From Eubacteriales bacterium (lineage in GTDB: Bacteria; Bacillota; Clostridia; Lachnospirales; Lachnospiraceae), in assembly GCA_030524715.1 (NCBI GenBank), contig JAUNGB010000008.1:27905-91904 (forward strand): a DNA stretch of 64,000 nucleotides. The letters are read 5' to 3'. The first letter of the stretch is position 1. Every line of letters begins with the position of its first letter. A program made the translations under genes and the position numbers. Of this stretch, positions 15,785 through 23,769 are shown in pieces. The notes beneath the pieces are model-generated. The model saw nothing but the letters and a program-made list of their open reading frames with translations. It was not told the DNA's origin and ran no database searches.

Positions 15785-17377
15785 ATGGGTATTTATCTTA
15801 ATCCACCGGCTGATGGGTTCAGAGCAATCTTAAAGAGAGGAATGTATGTAGACAAATCTGAATTGATTGCTTATATAAACAGTGTACTGGAAAGTGACAG
15901 GATGCTGACCTGCTTTAGCCGTCCGAGACGTTTTGGCAAGTCATTTGCTGCAAAAATGCTTACAGCATACTATTCCAGAGGGGCTGATGCCAGAAGCTTA
16001 TTCGAAAAACTGAAAATAGCGAAAGACAAAGAAAGCGAATTTGAAAAGTATTTAAATAACTGTGATGTTTTGTCTCTGGATATTACATCTTTTATTTCCG
16101 TAGCAGAGGATATCAGTGAGACAGTAAATGATATACAGCGGGATGTGATTGATGAATTAAGAGAAGCTTTCCCTGGTTTTATCAAAGAAAATACGAAATC
16201 TCTGTTTAAGGCACTTTTGCAGTTGAATGCGAAAACAGGAAAAAAGTTTTTTATCATTATTGATGAGTGGGACGCGCTGTTCAGAGAGGCAAAAAACAAT
16301 GCTGATGTGCAGAAAGCATATATTCAGATGCTTCGTAGTCTCTTTAAAAACAATCAGACCTCGCAGATCATCAGCGGGGCGTATATGACAGGCATTCTTC
16401 CGATCAAAAAGTACGGTACGCAGTCTGCACTGACCGATTTCTGTGAATTTACAATGTTGGAACCGGGACCATTATCGGAGTTTGTTGGTTTTACAGAAAA
16501 GGAAGTCCGGAGTTTATGCTCAGAGTATGGTCTGGATTTTAATGGGGCACGTAAATGGTATGATGGATATCGGTTTGAGAAAATTGGTCATGTATACAAT
16601 CCAAAATCTATTATCGAAGCCATATTAAGTAAGAAATTCAGTAATTATTGGACGCAGACGGAAACCTATGAATCCTTAAAAATATATATTGATTTAAATT
16701 ACGATGGACTCAGGGATGCAGTTGTGGACATGCTTGGAGGTCAGAGCTGCAGGATTGATACCGGAACTTTTCAGAATGATATGACTTCCTTAAAGAGCAG
16801 AGATGATGTGCTTACGCTTCTTGTTCATTTGGGCTATCTTGCTTATGACAGTGAGACAAGGGAGGTATGTATTCCCAATGAAGAAGTCCGGGAAGAATTT
16901 ATTCGTGCCGTGAAGCATGGGAAGAGGCAGGAATTGGTTAGAATAATTGAAAGGTCTGATCAGTTATTGGATGCTACGCTTCGGATGGATGGTGATGCTG
17001 TCGCAGAAATTTTAGAAGAGGTTCACGAAACGAATACAGCGCCTCAATATTATAATAATGAACAGGCATTGCGTTCCGTTGTGATTATGGCATATATTAG
17101 CTGTGTAGATCACTATCTCAGATTTGAAGAGCTGGCAAGCGGTAAAGGATATTCAGATATTCTATTTTTACCGAACAGTATGTCGGAAAAACCTGCATTG
17201 TTGATTGAACTAAAATGGAATAAAAGCGCAGAGAAAGCTATAACACAAATTATGAATAAGGATTATACGCGGTTTACAAAGAGGTTTGGATATGAGGGAG
17301 AGCTTCTGCTGGTTGGAATCAATTATAGTACAAAAACCAGAAAACATACATGCAGGATTGAATGCTATCGGGAATAA
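15785..17377 (+). CDS. AAA-ATPase-like protein with C-terminal DUF1703/PD-(D/E)XK domain
   Basis: 530 residues from ATG 15785 (AAAGGAG upstream). The beginning, MGIYLNPPADGF, is the usual family start; a 29-codon upstream extension is not. Variant Walker A RPRRFGKS, Walker B FFIIIDEWDAL, and a C-terminal nuclease-like motif with DILF...LLIELKWNKS are visible. The PF09820 plus PF08011 family is very common, often in many copies, in anaerobic gut bacteria; its function is unsettled. It has no operon partner here. A- and T-rich codons are slightly more frequent than in neighbours, which could mean transfer. Confidence 0.85.
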   Translation: MGIYLNPPADGFRAILKRGMYVDKSELIAYINSVLESDRMLTCFSRPRRFGKSFAAKMLTAYYSRGADARSLFEKLKIAKDKESEFEKYLNNCDVLSLDITSFISVAEDISETVNDIQRDVIDELREAFPGFIKENTKSLFKALLQLNAKTGKKFFIIIDEWDALFREAKNNADVQKAYIQMLRSLFKNNQTSQIISGAYMTGILPIKKYGTQSALTDFCEFTMLEPGPLSEFVGFTEKEVRSLCSEYGLDFNGARKWYDGYRFEKIGHVYNPKSIIEAILSKKFSNYWTQTETYESLKIYIDLNYDGLRDAVVDMLGGQSCRIDTGTFQNDMTSLKSRDDVLTLLVHLGYLAYDSETREVCIPNEEVREEFIRAVKHGKRQELVRIIERSDQLLDATLRMDGDAVAEILEEVHETNTAPQYYNNEQALRSVVIMAYISCVDHYLRFEELASGKGYSDILFLPNSMSEKPALLIELKWNKSAEKAITQIMNKDYTRFTKRFGYEGELLLVGINYSTKTRKHTCRIECYRE

Positions 17378-17452
17378 ACAGTAACAATTGCTTTCATGAT
17401 AGAAAATTTTTCTTTTAGGAAATCCATCGAATATACCACATGCAGACAAAAT

Positions 17453-17490
17453 ACGGGAAGCCTTGATTTTACAGGCTTCCCGTAATGTTT
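17453..17490 (+). terminator. Terminator-like hairpin after the ATPase gene
   Basis: ACGGGAAGCCT (17453-17463) pairs with AGGCTTCCCGT (17473-17483) around a 9-nt loop; AATGTTT follows. Confidence 0.65.
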
Positions 17491-17511
17491 GGTGTCAAAC
17501 TTGAGGTTTTG

Positions 17512-17536
17512 CTATTGATTGTCAATAGTTTTTTTA
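17512..17536 (+). terminator. Small hairpin with T-run
   Basis: CTATTGA-TTG-TCAATAG followed by at least seven T: a second plus-strand terminator. The rest of the gap to 17677 holds nothing I can name except a 15-mer (TGAACGCAGATAAGC, 17630-17644) also present at 7557-7571. Confidence 0.65.
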
Positions 17537-17677
17537 TTTCTGAAATCCTATTTATAAGCCATAAATGGGGCATTTTCATCCTCCGTTCAGGAAATTTTCA
17601 TTTGTGGTTGACAGTGAAGGAGAGGCTTTTGAACGCAGATAAGCATTCTCATACTTCAAATGTCTGCTTTGCAAACA

Positions 17678-18460
17678 TCATAGTGGCGGATTCGGCGCTT
17701 CAGCAGCCTGATTCCTGTATTCACTTGGCTGAATGCCAGTGTAGGACTTAAAGGCGCGGCTGAAATAAAAGGAATCCGTATAGCCAACCAGCTCGCCTAC
17801 TTTCTGGATTTCCATATCAGGGTGGCTTACCAGCAGGCGCTTGGCCTCGTTCATCCGAAGGCGGGTGAGATATTTGGAAAGAGTAAGCCCGGAATACTTC
17901 TTGAAGATTTTCCCAAGATATTCGGAGGAAAAACCGAATCTGGCCGCAAGCTCCTGAAGAGAGAACTTTTGCCTGTAGTTTTCCTGAAAGTATTTTTCGA
18001 GAAGTTCAAAAATATCCTTCTGGTCCAGAGTATTGCTGTTGACCTGATAGGGAAGAAGTTCATTTGCCTCGGTCTGCATGGTGATCAGCAGCTTTTGGAG
18101 GGACGCGGAAAGCGCCTCCGGTGAAATGGGCTTCAGCAGATAATCCTTTACGGAAAATCTGATAGCCGTCTGGGCATATTTAAAATCATTGTAGCCGCTT
18201 AAGATTACAATTTTTACGCCCGGATGATTTTTATACAGGTACTCTGCCAGCTCAAGACCATCGCATTCCGGCATGCGGATATCCGTAATGACAATGTCCG
18301 GGCAGCTTTTCTGAATCAGTGAAATGGCCTCGGAGCCGTTGGCAGCCTCTCCGGCGAGCTTCAGAGGAAGCTCCAGCCGGGTAATCTTTTTGATCAGATT
18401 CTGACGTATCAGACGCTCGTCCTCGGCGACCAGATATTTATAAGTGCGGGTGTTCGGCAT
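17678..18460 (-). CDS. Response regulator with AraC-type DNA-binding domain (YesN-like)
   Basis: 260 residues from the ATG at 18460 (GGGAGGAAT upstream); longer frames would overlap the kinase gene more. The receiver domain contains VAEDERLIRQ, with the phosphorylated Asp in DIVITDIRMPECDG and Lys in DYLLKP. The AraC HTH pair at the C-terminus has SLQELAARFGFSSEYLGKIF and VGELVGYTDSFYFSRAFKSY. It overlaps the end of the sensor kinase gene by 23 nt. It is expected to activate the divergent sugar transport operon. The perfect palindrome at 20449 is a candidate site. Confidence 0.93.
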   Translation of the reverse strand: MPNTRTYKYLVAEDERLIRQNLIKKITRLELPLKLAGEAANGSEAISLIQKSCPDIVITDIRMPECDGLELAEYLYKNHPGVKIVILSGYNDFKYAQTAIRFSVKDYLLKPISPEALSASLQKLLITMQTEANELLPYQVNSNTLDQKDIFELLEKYFQENYRQKFSLQELAARFGFSSEYLGKIFKKYSGLTLSKYLTRLRMNEAKRLLVSHPDMEIQKVGELVGYTDSFYFSRAFKSYTGIQPSEYRNQAAEAPNPPL

Positions 18461-20378
18461 AATATTCCTCCCTTGTAAGATAAATAGGACCTCCGAGAAC
18501 GAAGGCGGTGCTGCCCGGTTCGCTGTTATCAATCCGGAAAATAGCGCGTTCCCCGTAAAGAAGAGCAAGCCGGAGATATACATTTTTCAGTCCCATGCCG
18601 CCAATCTGCATAGACTTCAGTTCTTCATTCATGTCAAGATTCTCGTAGAGCCGCATCAGCTCTTCTTTCTTTTCGTCTGTCATCTTTCCGCCATTATCCC
18701 GGATTACAAGATTCCATGTGTTGTCCTGAAGCTGTACGGAGATGGAAAGCTTCCAGGGCGGTTTTATCTGAAAGGCGTACTTAAAGGCATTTTCTACAAT
18801 CGGCTGTGTGATCAGCTTGGGAATGTAAATACTTTGGGCCTCATCCGGAACCTCGATCACAATATTCAGCTCCTCGTTAAACCGCAGCTTCATACATTCC
18901 AGATACTGTCTGGTATAAAAAATTTCCTCACTCAGCGTAACGATCATTTCCCGCGAAGAGGAAATGTACCGGAAATAATCACAAAGCGCATAGCACATTT
19001 TCATAATGTCGTCGTTCATTCCCTCTTCCGCCATAATGCCCATGGACGTCAGGCAGTTGTACAGAAAATGCGGATTGATCAGGGACTGGGTTGCCTGAAG
19101 TTTGGCTCTGGTCTCTTCACTTCTGGAAAGAAGCACCTCCTGAGAGGTGGAGCGGAGCTTTTCGTACATGCTTCGAATAGATTCGCACAGCATGGAGAGC
19201 TCACGGATGTTGCTGTCCGCGGAGGTCAGATTGACCTTCTTTTCATCCAGAACACGGTTGATGGTGATTTTTCCGGTGGCCTTTGTGAGCTTAAGCAGCG
19301 GAACGGTCATCCGCTGGGAAATGTACATGCAGACGGCAAGAGTGAGCAGGATGGAGAGGGCTGCGATGACAGTAAAGGCGGAGCGATAGCTCTTCAGTGA
19401 TTCGTAAACGGCAGCCCTTGGCCTTGCAATGATCACGCTCCAGTCATAATCATCAAGAGGAAGCCATGTGACCAAAAGAGGTTCGTCTACACTGTCAGTC
19501 AGAACGTGGGTATCGCCCTCCTTAAGCTCCTGACCGCGTACCAGCTCATCGTAATTTTGCGTAGCCAAATCACCGGCAGACTCACTGTAAGGATACACCT
19601 GCTCGTGTCTGGAATTGTAAATATAAATGGAGCTGTCCGGATTTTGCTGCTCAAGCTGTATGGGCAATGAAAAAATCTTATCGCAGTCCTGAATGACTTC
19701 CACAATACCCTCCGGCTGGTTCAGATCATCACCGAAGGTTCTTGTAAGCGAAATGAACTTCTGGAGGTTCTTTTTACCTCCCTGAGCAGGCAACTCCGTG
19801 TTCAACGTCGGATTTCCGATGTATTTGTAGCCATGAAGCGCAACGGTTTCCTCGTACCATGGAAGCGATTCCAGATCTACGGTAGAAATCCGCTGCCAGA
19901 AGCCAACCTCCGCGCAGCAGCCGTCCATGGTGTAGAGCTTGATCTCGGAAGCGGACTGATAGGCGCCGATCATGGCTGTTACAATATCCGCAATGGCCAT
20001 CATTTTCTGACGGGATGTGGCAAGGCTGGACGTATTGGCACTGTCGGCGCTATAATTATCCGAAAACTCTCTGAAATTGGATTTAATGGCGTTGGAATAT
20101 ACAATGTTCATGGAGATCGTTGAAATATTATCCAACTGCTGCTCTACGGAGTTTTTCACAGAAGAGCACATGGTTTCCAGATTGCTGCCGGCATTATCCA
20201 TTGTGTTTCGGGAGTAGTGAACATAGGTATATGTAAAAAAAATCGACAAAAGCATCAGAATGAATGTACCATAAATTACAAAAAGATAGAGCTTTTGAGG
20301 ATATCGTTTGTTTATTCTTCTGATAAAAATCTCCCCCTTCAGAAATTCTATTATACAAGATTGTTCAAAAAAATGCAA
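18438..20378 (-). CDS. Membrane sensor histidine kinase (YesM-like)
   Basis: Up to 646 residues. One N-terminal helix (LYLFVIYGTFILMLLSIFF), a large extracellular Cache-like sensor, a second helix (AFTVIAALSILLTLAVCMYI), HAMP, a His_kinase domain with SLINPHFLYNCL (phospho-His in NPHF) and HATPase_c with FKYAF and DNGGKM. The start is uncertain: the ATG at 20378 has no good ribosome site, whereas AAGGGGGAG precedes codons for IRRINKR with no ATG/GTG/TTG. Kinases of this family sense sugars or solute-binding proteins and pair with AraC-type regulators, as here. Confidence 0.92.
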   Translation of the reverse strand: MHFFEQSCIIEFLKGEIFIRRINKRYPQKLYLFVIYGTFILMLLSIFFTYTYVHYSRNTMDNAGSNLETMCSSVKNSVEQQLDNISTISMNIVYSNAIKSNFREFSDNYSADSANTSSLATSRQKMMAIADIVTAMIGAYQSASEIKLYTMDGCCAEVGFWQRISTVDLESLPWYEETVALHGYKYIGNPTLNTELPAQGGKKNLQKFISLTRTFGDDLNQPEGIVEVIQDCDKIFSLPIQLEQQNPDSSIYIYNSRHEQVYPYSESAGDLATQNYDELVRGQELKEGDTHVLTDSVDEPLLVTWLPLDDYDWSVIIARPRAAVYESLKSYRSAFTVIAALSILLTLAVCMYISQRMTVPLLKLTKATGKITINRVLDEKKVNLTSADSNIRELSMLCESIRSMYEKLRSTSQEVLLSRSEETRAKLQATQSLINPHFLYNCLTSMGIMAEEGMNDDIMKMCYALCDYFRYISSSREMIVTLSEEIFYTRQYLECMKLRFNEELNIVIEVPDEAQSIYIPKLITQPIVENAFKYAFQIKPPWKLSISVQLQDNTWNLVIRDNGGKMTDEKKEELMRLYENLDMNEELKSMQIGGMGLKNVYLRLALLYGERAIFRIDNSEPGSTAFVLGGPIYLTREEYYAEHPHL

Positions 20379-20401
20379 ATCATAGTTCGGGATTATCTAT
20401 T

Positions 20402-20430
20402 TTGCAGAAATGCAGGATATGATATTATAA
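20402..20430 (+). promoter_or_regulatory. Promoter-like pair before the solute-binding protein gene
   Basis: -35 TTGCAG (20402-20407), 17-bp spacer, -10 TTATAA (20425-20430), within the 134-bp divergent gap. Confidence 0.45.
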
Positions 20431-20448
20431 ATTTACAACAAAAAAGAC

Positions 20449-20468
20449 ATATTTTATCGATAAAATAT
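20449..20468. promoter_or_regulatory. Perfect 20-bp palindrome, candidate operator
   Basis: ATATTTTATCGATAAAATAT is fully self-complementary. It lies about 19 bp downstream of the predicted -10 and 44 bp before the solute-binding protein start. The position favours a repressor or a leader structure; it could also mark a different promoter. Confidence 0.5.
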
Positions 20469-20512
20469 TCAGCAATGTGTACTAAAAAATAAGGAAAAGA
20501 GGAAATAGGATT

Positions 20513-21820
20513 ATGAAAAAGAACATGAAAAGATTACTGAGTGTTTCTCTGACAGCAGCTATAGCGATGTCTTTATCCGTCGGAATGGTAAGCACCGTAC
20601 ATGCCGACGACAAAAAGAACGTTACCCTTACCTTCGGCAGCCATCAGAGCGGCCTTCCGAATTCCGGCGTTGTTCAGGATCTGGCAAAGGAATTTGAGGA
20701 AGAAACTGGAATTAAAATCGACTTCCAGATTTCTCCGGATGCTCAGTGGCGTGACCTGATCAAGGTAAAGCTGGATTCCGGCGAGGCCCCTGACATTATC
20801 TGTGTAGATACGCCGATCAGTCTTGCATCCAGCATTCACATGGATGATTACTGTGTGGATCTGTCCGATCAGGAATGGGTCAGTCGTATGGAGGAAAGCG
20901 CGGTATCCGCAGTTTCCGCAGACGGTGTAACCTATGGTATCACCTTCCCGGGCGCAAAGATGTATTTCTATCTGTACAACAAACAGATTTTTGAGGATCT
21001 TGGGCTTGAGGTGCCGACCAATTACGAAGAGTTTAAAAATGTCTGCCAGACAATCCTTGATTCCGGCGTGACACCTATTTACGAAGCAACCACAAACGGA
21101 TGGCATCAGGTACTTCCTCTGTTTGAGACAGGCGGTCTGTGGCTTGCGCAGGACCCGGATATGTATGACAAGCTGAATGCAAATGAAATCGGTCTGGAAG
21201 AGGTAACAAGCTTAAAGACGATTATTGAGCAGCTCGATGAATGCGCAAAACTCGGTTACTTTGGCGAGGATTACCTGAGCAACGCGGTAGAGAACGCAAA
21301 AGAAGCAGTGGCTACCGGCAGATGCGCAATGTTTATTGCAGAGCTTGGCTGGAGAGGCGAGGTTGACGCGGATTATCCGGACTTTAACGCAATGGAAAAT
21401 CTTGGCGCATTTGTAATGCCGTGGGGCGACAATCAGGTGGTTGGCGTGAACCCTGCAAGCAACGCATACTTTATCAATAAAGAAAGCGAATATGTAGACG
21501 AAGCAAAGCAGTTCTTTGAGTTTTTAGCAAGACCGGAAAATCTTCAGAAGCGTCTGGACGGACAGCCTGAGCTGAGCGCCTTGTGCTGGCCGGAGATCAC
21601 CAGCAAATATTCTGAAGAGGATCAGGCATTCCTTGACTCTCTGGAAAAAGCAAACGTTGTTCAGACCTCTGTAAACTATATTGACAGCCAGTGGATGGAT
21701 GTTGGAAAAGATCTGGAAGCAATGTATACAGGCGCTTATACACCGGATGATGTTGTGGAAACCATCGTCAACCGCAGAAACGAACAGGCGGAGCTGCAGA
21801 AGGATCCGGGCTGGGAATAA
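20513..21820 (+). CDS. Carbohydrate ABC transporter, extracellular solute-binding protein (family 1)
   Basis: 435 residues. The MalE-like lobe pattern includes GTTPDI-type GEAPDIICVD, a YGITFPGAKMYFYLYNKQIF hinge segment and PRPENLQ-type FLARPENLQKRL. It binds oligosaccharides outside the cell and delivers them to the two permeases that follow. The signal peptide (MKKNMKRLLSVSLTAAIAMS, then LSVGMVSTVHADD) ends in AxA-like VHA and has no cysteine, so it is not an obvious lipoprotein, unusual for a Gram-positive binding protein. Start supported by AAGAGGAAAT. A hairpin between this gene and the permeases could boost its relative expression. Confidence 0.93.
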   Translation: MKKNMKRLLSVSLTAAIAMSLSVGMVSTVHADDKKNVTLTFGSHQSGLPNSGVVQDLAKEFEEETGIKIDFQISPDAQWRDLIKVKLDSGEAPDIICVDTPISLASSIHMDDYCVDLSDQEWVSRMEESAVSAVSADGVTYGITFPGAKMYFYLYNKQIFEDLGLEVPTNYEEFKNVCQTILDSGVTPIYEATTNGWHQVLPLFETGGLWLAQDPDMYDKLNANEIGLEEVTSLKTIIEQLDECAKLGYFGEDYLSNAVENAKEAVATGRCAMFIAELGWRGEVDADYPDFNAMENLGAFVMPWGDNQVVGVNPASNAYFINKESEYVDEAKQFFEFLARPENLQKRLDGQPELSALCWPEITSKYSEEDQAFLDSLEKANVVQTSVNYIDSQWMDVGKDLEAMYTGAYTPDDVVETIVNRRNEQAELQKDPGWE

Positions 21821-21859
21821 TCCGGAAATAATTTAAAAAGAATCTGAAAAGAATCCTCT

Positions 21860-21896
21860 GGGAGGGGTGTCCCAAGATATGCGGGGGACCCCTCCC
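21860..21896 (+). promoter_or_regulatory. Intergenic hairpin between binding-protein and permease genes
   Basis: GGGAGGGGTGTCCC pairs with GGGGACCCCTCCC (one bulge), followed by TTTG. In malE-malF-type operons such hairpins protect the upstream mRNA or cause partial termination, giving more binding protein than permease. Confidence 0.7.
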
Positions 21897-21973
21897 TTTG
21901 CATGGAAGCTTTGAAAAGCCGCTGTACAAAGGGATTCTGCAGACGTTCATAATCAAGAAAATGGAGGCTGAAT

Positions 21974-22852
21974 ATGAATAAGAAGAAATTGTATCCATGG
22001 TATTTTGCCATGGGAGCTGCCCTGCTGTTCTTTCTGCTTTGCTTCCTCCCCGGTATTCTTGGTATTGCCTACTCTTTTACAGACTGGAACAATTTTACGG
22101 ACGAGATTAATTTTGTAGGCCTTAAGAATTACAAGGAAGTCTTTACAGGAAATTCAGAGTATTTGCAATACATTTGGAATACGGTTATTTTCACCATTGT
22201 TACCACCGTTATGAAGACGGTCGTAGGTCTTGCGCTGGCTCTTCTGCTCACACAGAAATTCATCAAGATCAAGAATATCCAGCGTATGATCATCTTTTCC
22301 CCGCAGGTTATGTCCTACCTGGTAGTCGGTCTTGTATTTAAGAGTATGCTTCATCCGACCACCGGATTTTTAAATGATTTCCTCAGAAGTATCGGACTGG
22401 ATTTTCTGGCAAAGAACTGGCTGACAGACTTAAAGCTGGTATGGCCGACTGTTATGACGGTAGATACCTGGAAGGGTATGGGCTACATTATGGTAGTTGT
22501 TATCGCGGGCCTGATGTCCATTTCTCCGGAGTATTACGAGGCTGCCAGCATTGACGGCGCCAACTTCTTCCAGAAGCTTCGCTCCATCACCTTACCGCTT
22601 TTAAAGCCTGTACTTGTGAATGTTACGGTATTGAATGTAACCTACGGACTTCGTGTATTTGATATGATTTATTCCCTGACAAACGGCGGTCCGGGAAATG
22701 CCACAGGCGTTATCAACACGGCTGTATATAAGGAGTTTTCCAGAGGCGATCTGGCAATGGGCACAACACTGTCAAGTATTCTGTTCTTTGTACTTCTGGC
22801 ACTGCTGTACTTTATTATTCGTTCTATGGAAAATAAGGAGGTGGAAGCATAA
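21974..22852 (+). CDS. Sugar ABC transporter permease (MalF/UgpA type)
   Basis: 292 residues with about six membrane helices. The EAA loop, EAASIDGANFFQKLRSITLP, near residue 193, contacts the ATPase. Begins after GGAGGCTGAAT. Its stop shares one base with the next permease start (TAATG). No ATPase gene is present in the operon; a shared MsmK/MsiK-type ATPase encoded elsewhere is likely, as in many Firmicutes. Confidence 0.94.
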   Translation: MNKKKLYPWYFAMGAALLFFLLCFLPGILGIAYSFTDWNNFTDEINFVGLKNYKEVFTGNSEYLQYIWNTVIFTIVTTVMKTVVGLALALLLTQKFIKIKNIQRMIIFSPQVMSYLVVGLVFKSMLHPTTGFLNDFLRSIGLDFLAKNWLTDLKLVWPTVMTVDTWKGMGYIMVVVIAGLMSISPEYYEAASIDGANFFQKLRSITLPLLKPVLVNVTVLNVTYGLRVFDMIYSLTNGGPGNATGVINTAVYKEFSRGDLAMGTTLSSILFFVLLALLYFIIRSMENKEVEA

Positions 22853-23679
22853 TGGGCAGAGCAGGAAAGACCCTTGGTCATGTGATCGGAAATCTTATCG
22901 CGTTTTTTATCAGTCTGATCGTGATTATTCCGCTGGTGGTGCTTTTTTTGAATTCCTTTAAGACCTCCGCGGAAGCAAATAAAATGACCCTTTCCCTTCC
23001 AAAGGAATGGGTGCTGGAAAACTATGCGGTAGTTATTGAACAGGGAAAACTGATTTCCTCCTTCTTTAACGGTCTGCTGTATGCGACCGCCAGCGTTGTG
23101 ATTATTGTAATTCTGGTTTCCCTTGCCGCGTTTGTTATTTCCAGAAATCAGAAGGGCGTAAACCGGTTCCTGTATTATTTTATCATTTCAGGTATCGCAA
23201 TCCCCATCAACAACGTAGCGCTGATGAAGGTTATGCAGATGTTCCATCTGGTAAACACCAGAATCGGTATCATTCTTCTTTACGCGGCGATTAATATTCC
23301 GCTGAGCCTGTTTCTGGCTTACGGCTTTATTGAGACCATTCCGGTGGAAATTGACGAAGCTGCGGTAATTGACGGCTGTAAACCCATGCAGCTTTTTACA
23401 AAGGTTATCGCTCCTCTTTTAAAGCCGATCGTGTCCACGCTGTTTGTACTGGACTTTATGGCCGTATGGAATGACTTTACCATGCCGCTGTATTATTTGA
23501 ACAATTCCAGAAAATGGCCTATGACTCTTGCGGTGTATAACTTTTTCGGGGCGTTCGAAAATTCATGGAATCTGGTTGCGGCAGATATTATTTTGACATT
23601 AATACCGGTACTTCTTGTATTTGTGCTTGGACAGAAGTATATTGTAGGAGGAGTGTCCGCCGGTTCTGTAAAAGGCTGA
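22852..23679 (+). CDS. Sugar ABC transporter permease (MalG/UgpE type)
   Basis: 275 residues. Six hydrophobic segments and the EAA motif EAAVIDGCKPMQLFTKVIAP. It overlaps the first permease by one base. The final helix ends with VGGVSAGSVKG, characteristic of the family. It forms the channel with the preceding protein. Confidence 0.94.
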   Translation: MGRAGKTLGHVIGNLIAFFISLIVIIPLVVLFLNSFKTSAEANKMTLSLPKEWVLENYAVVIEQGKLISSFFNGLLYATASVVIIVILVSLAAFVISRNQKGVNRFLYYFIISGIAIPINNVALMKVMQMFHLVNTRIGIILLYAAINIPLSLFLAYGFIETIPVEIDEAAVIDGCKPMQLFTKVIAPLLKPIVSTLFVLDFMAVWNDFTMPLYYLNNSRKWPMTLAVYNFFGAFENSWNLVAADIILTLIPVLLVFVLGQKYIVGGVSAGSVKG

Positions 23680-23683
23680 TGCT

Positions 23684-23731
23684 GCTGCGGCTGCCCGGCA
23701 GGCCGTTATTGAAATGCCGGGCACCTGCGGC
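23684..23731 (+). promoter_or_regulatory. Strong hairpin between permease and alpha-xylosidase genes
   Basis: GCTGCGGCTGCCCGGCA (23684-23700) pairs with TGCCGGGCACCTGCGGC (23715-23731), with a few wobbles. No T-run follows, so it is more likely an mRNA-processing or stability element than a terminator. Confidence 0.6.
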
Positions 23732-23769
23732 TCAATCATATTTAAGATTAAGACAGGAGAGCAAAACAG

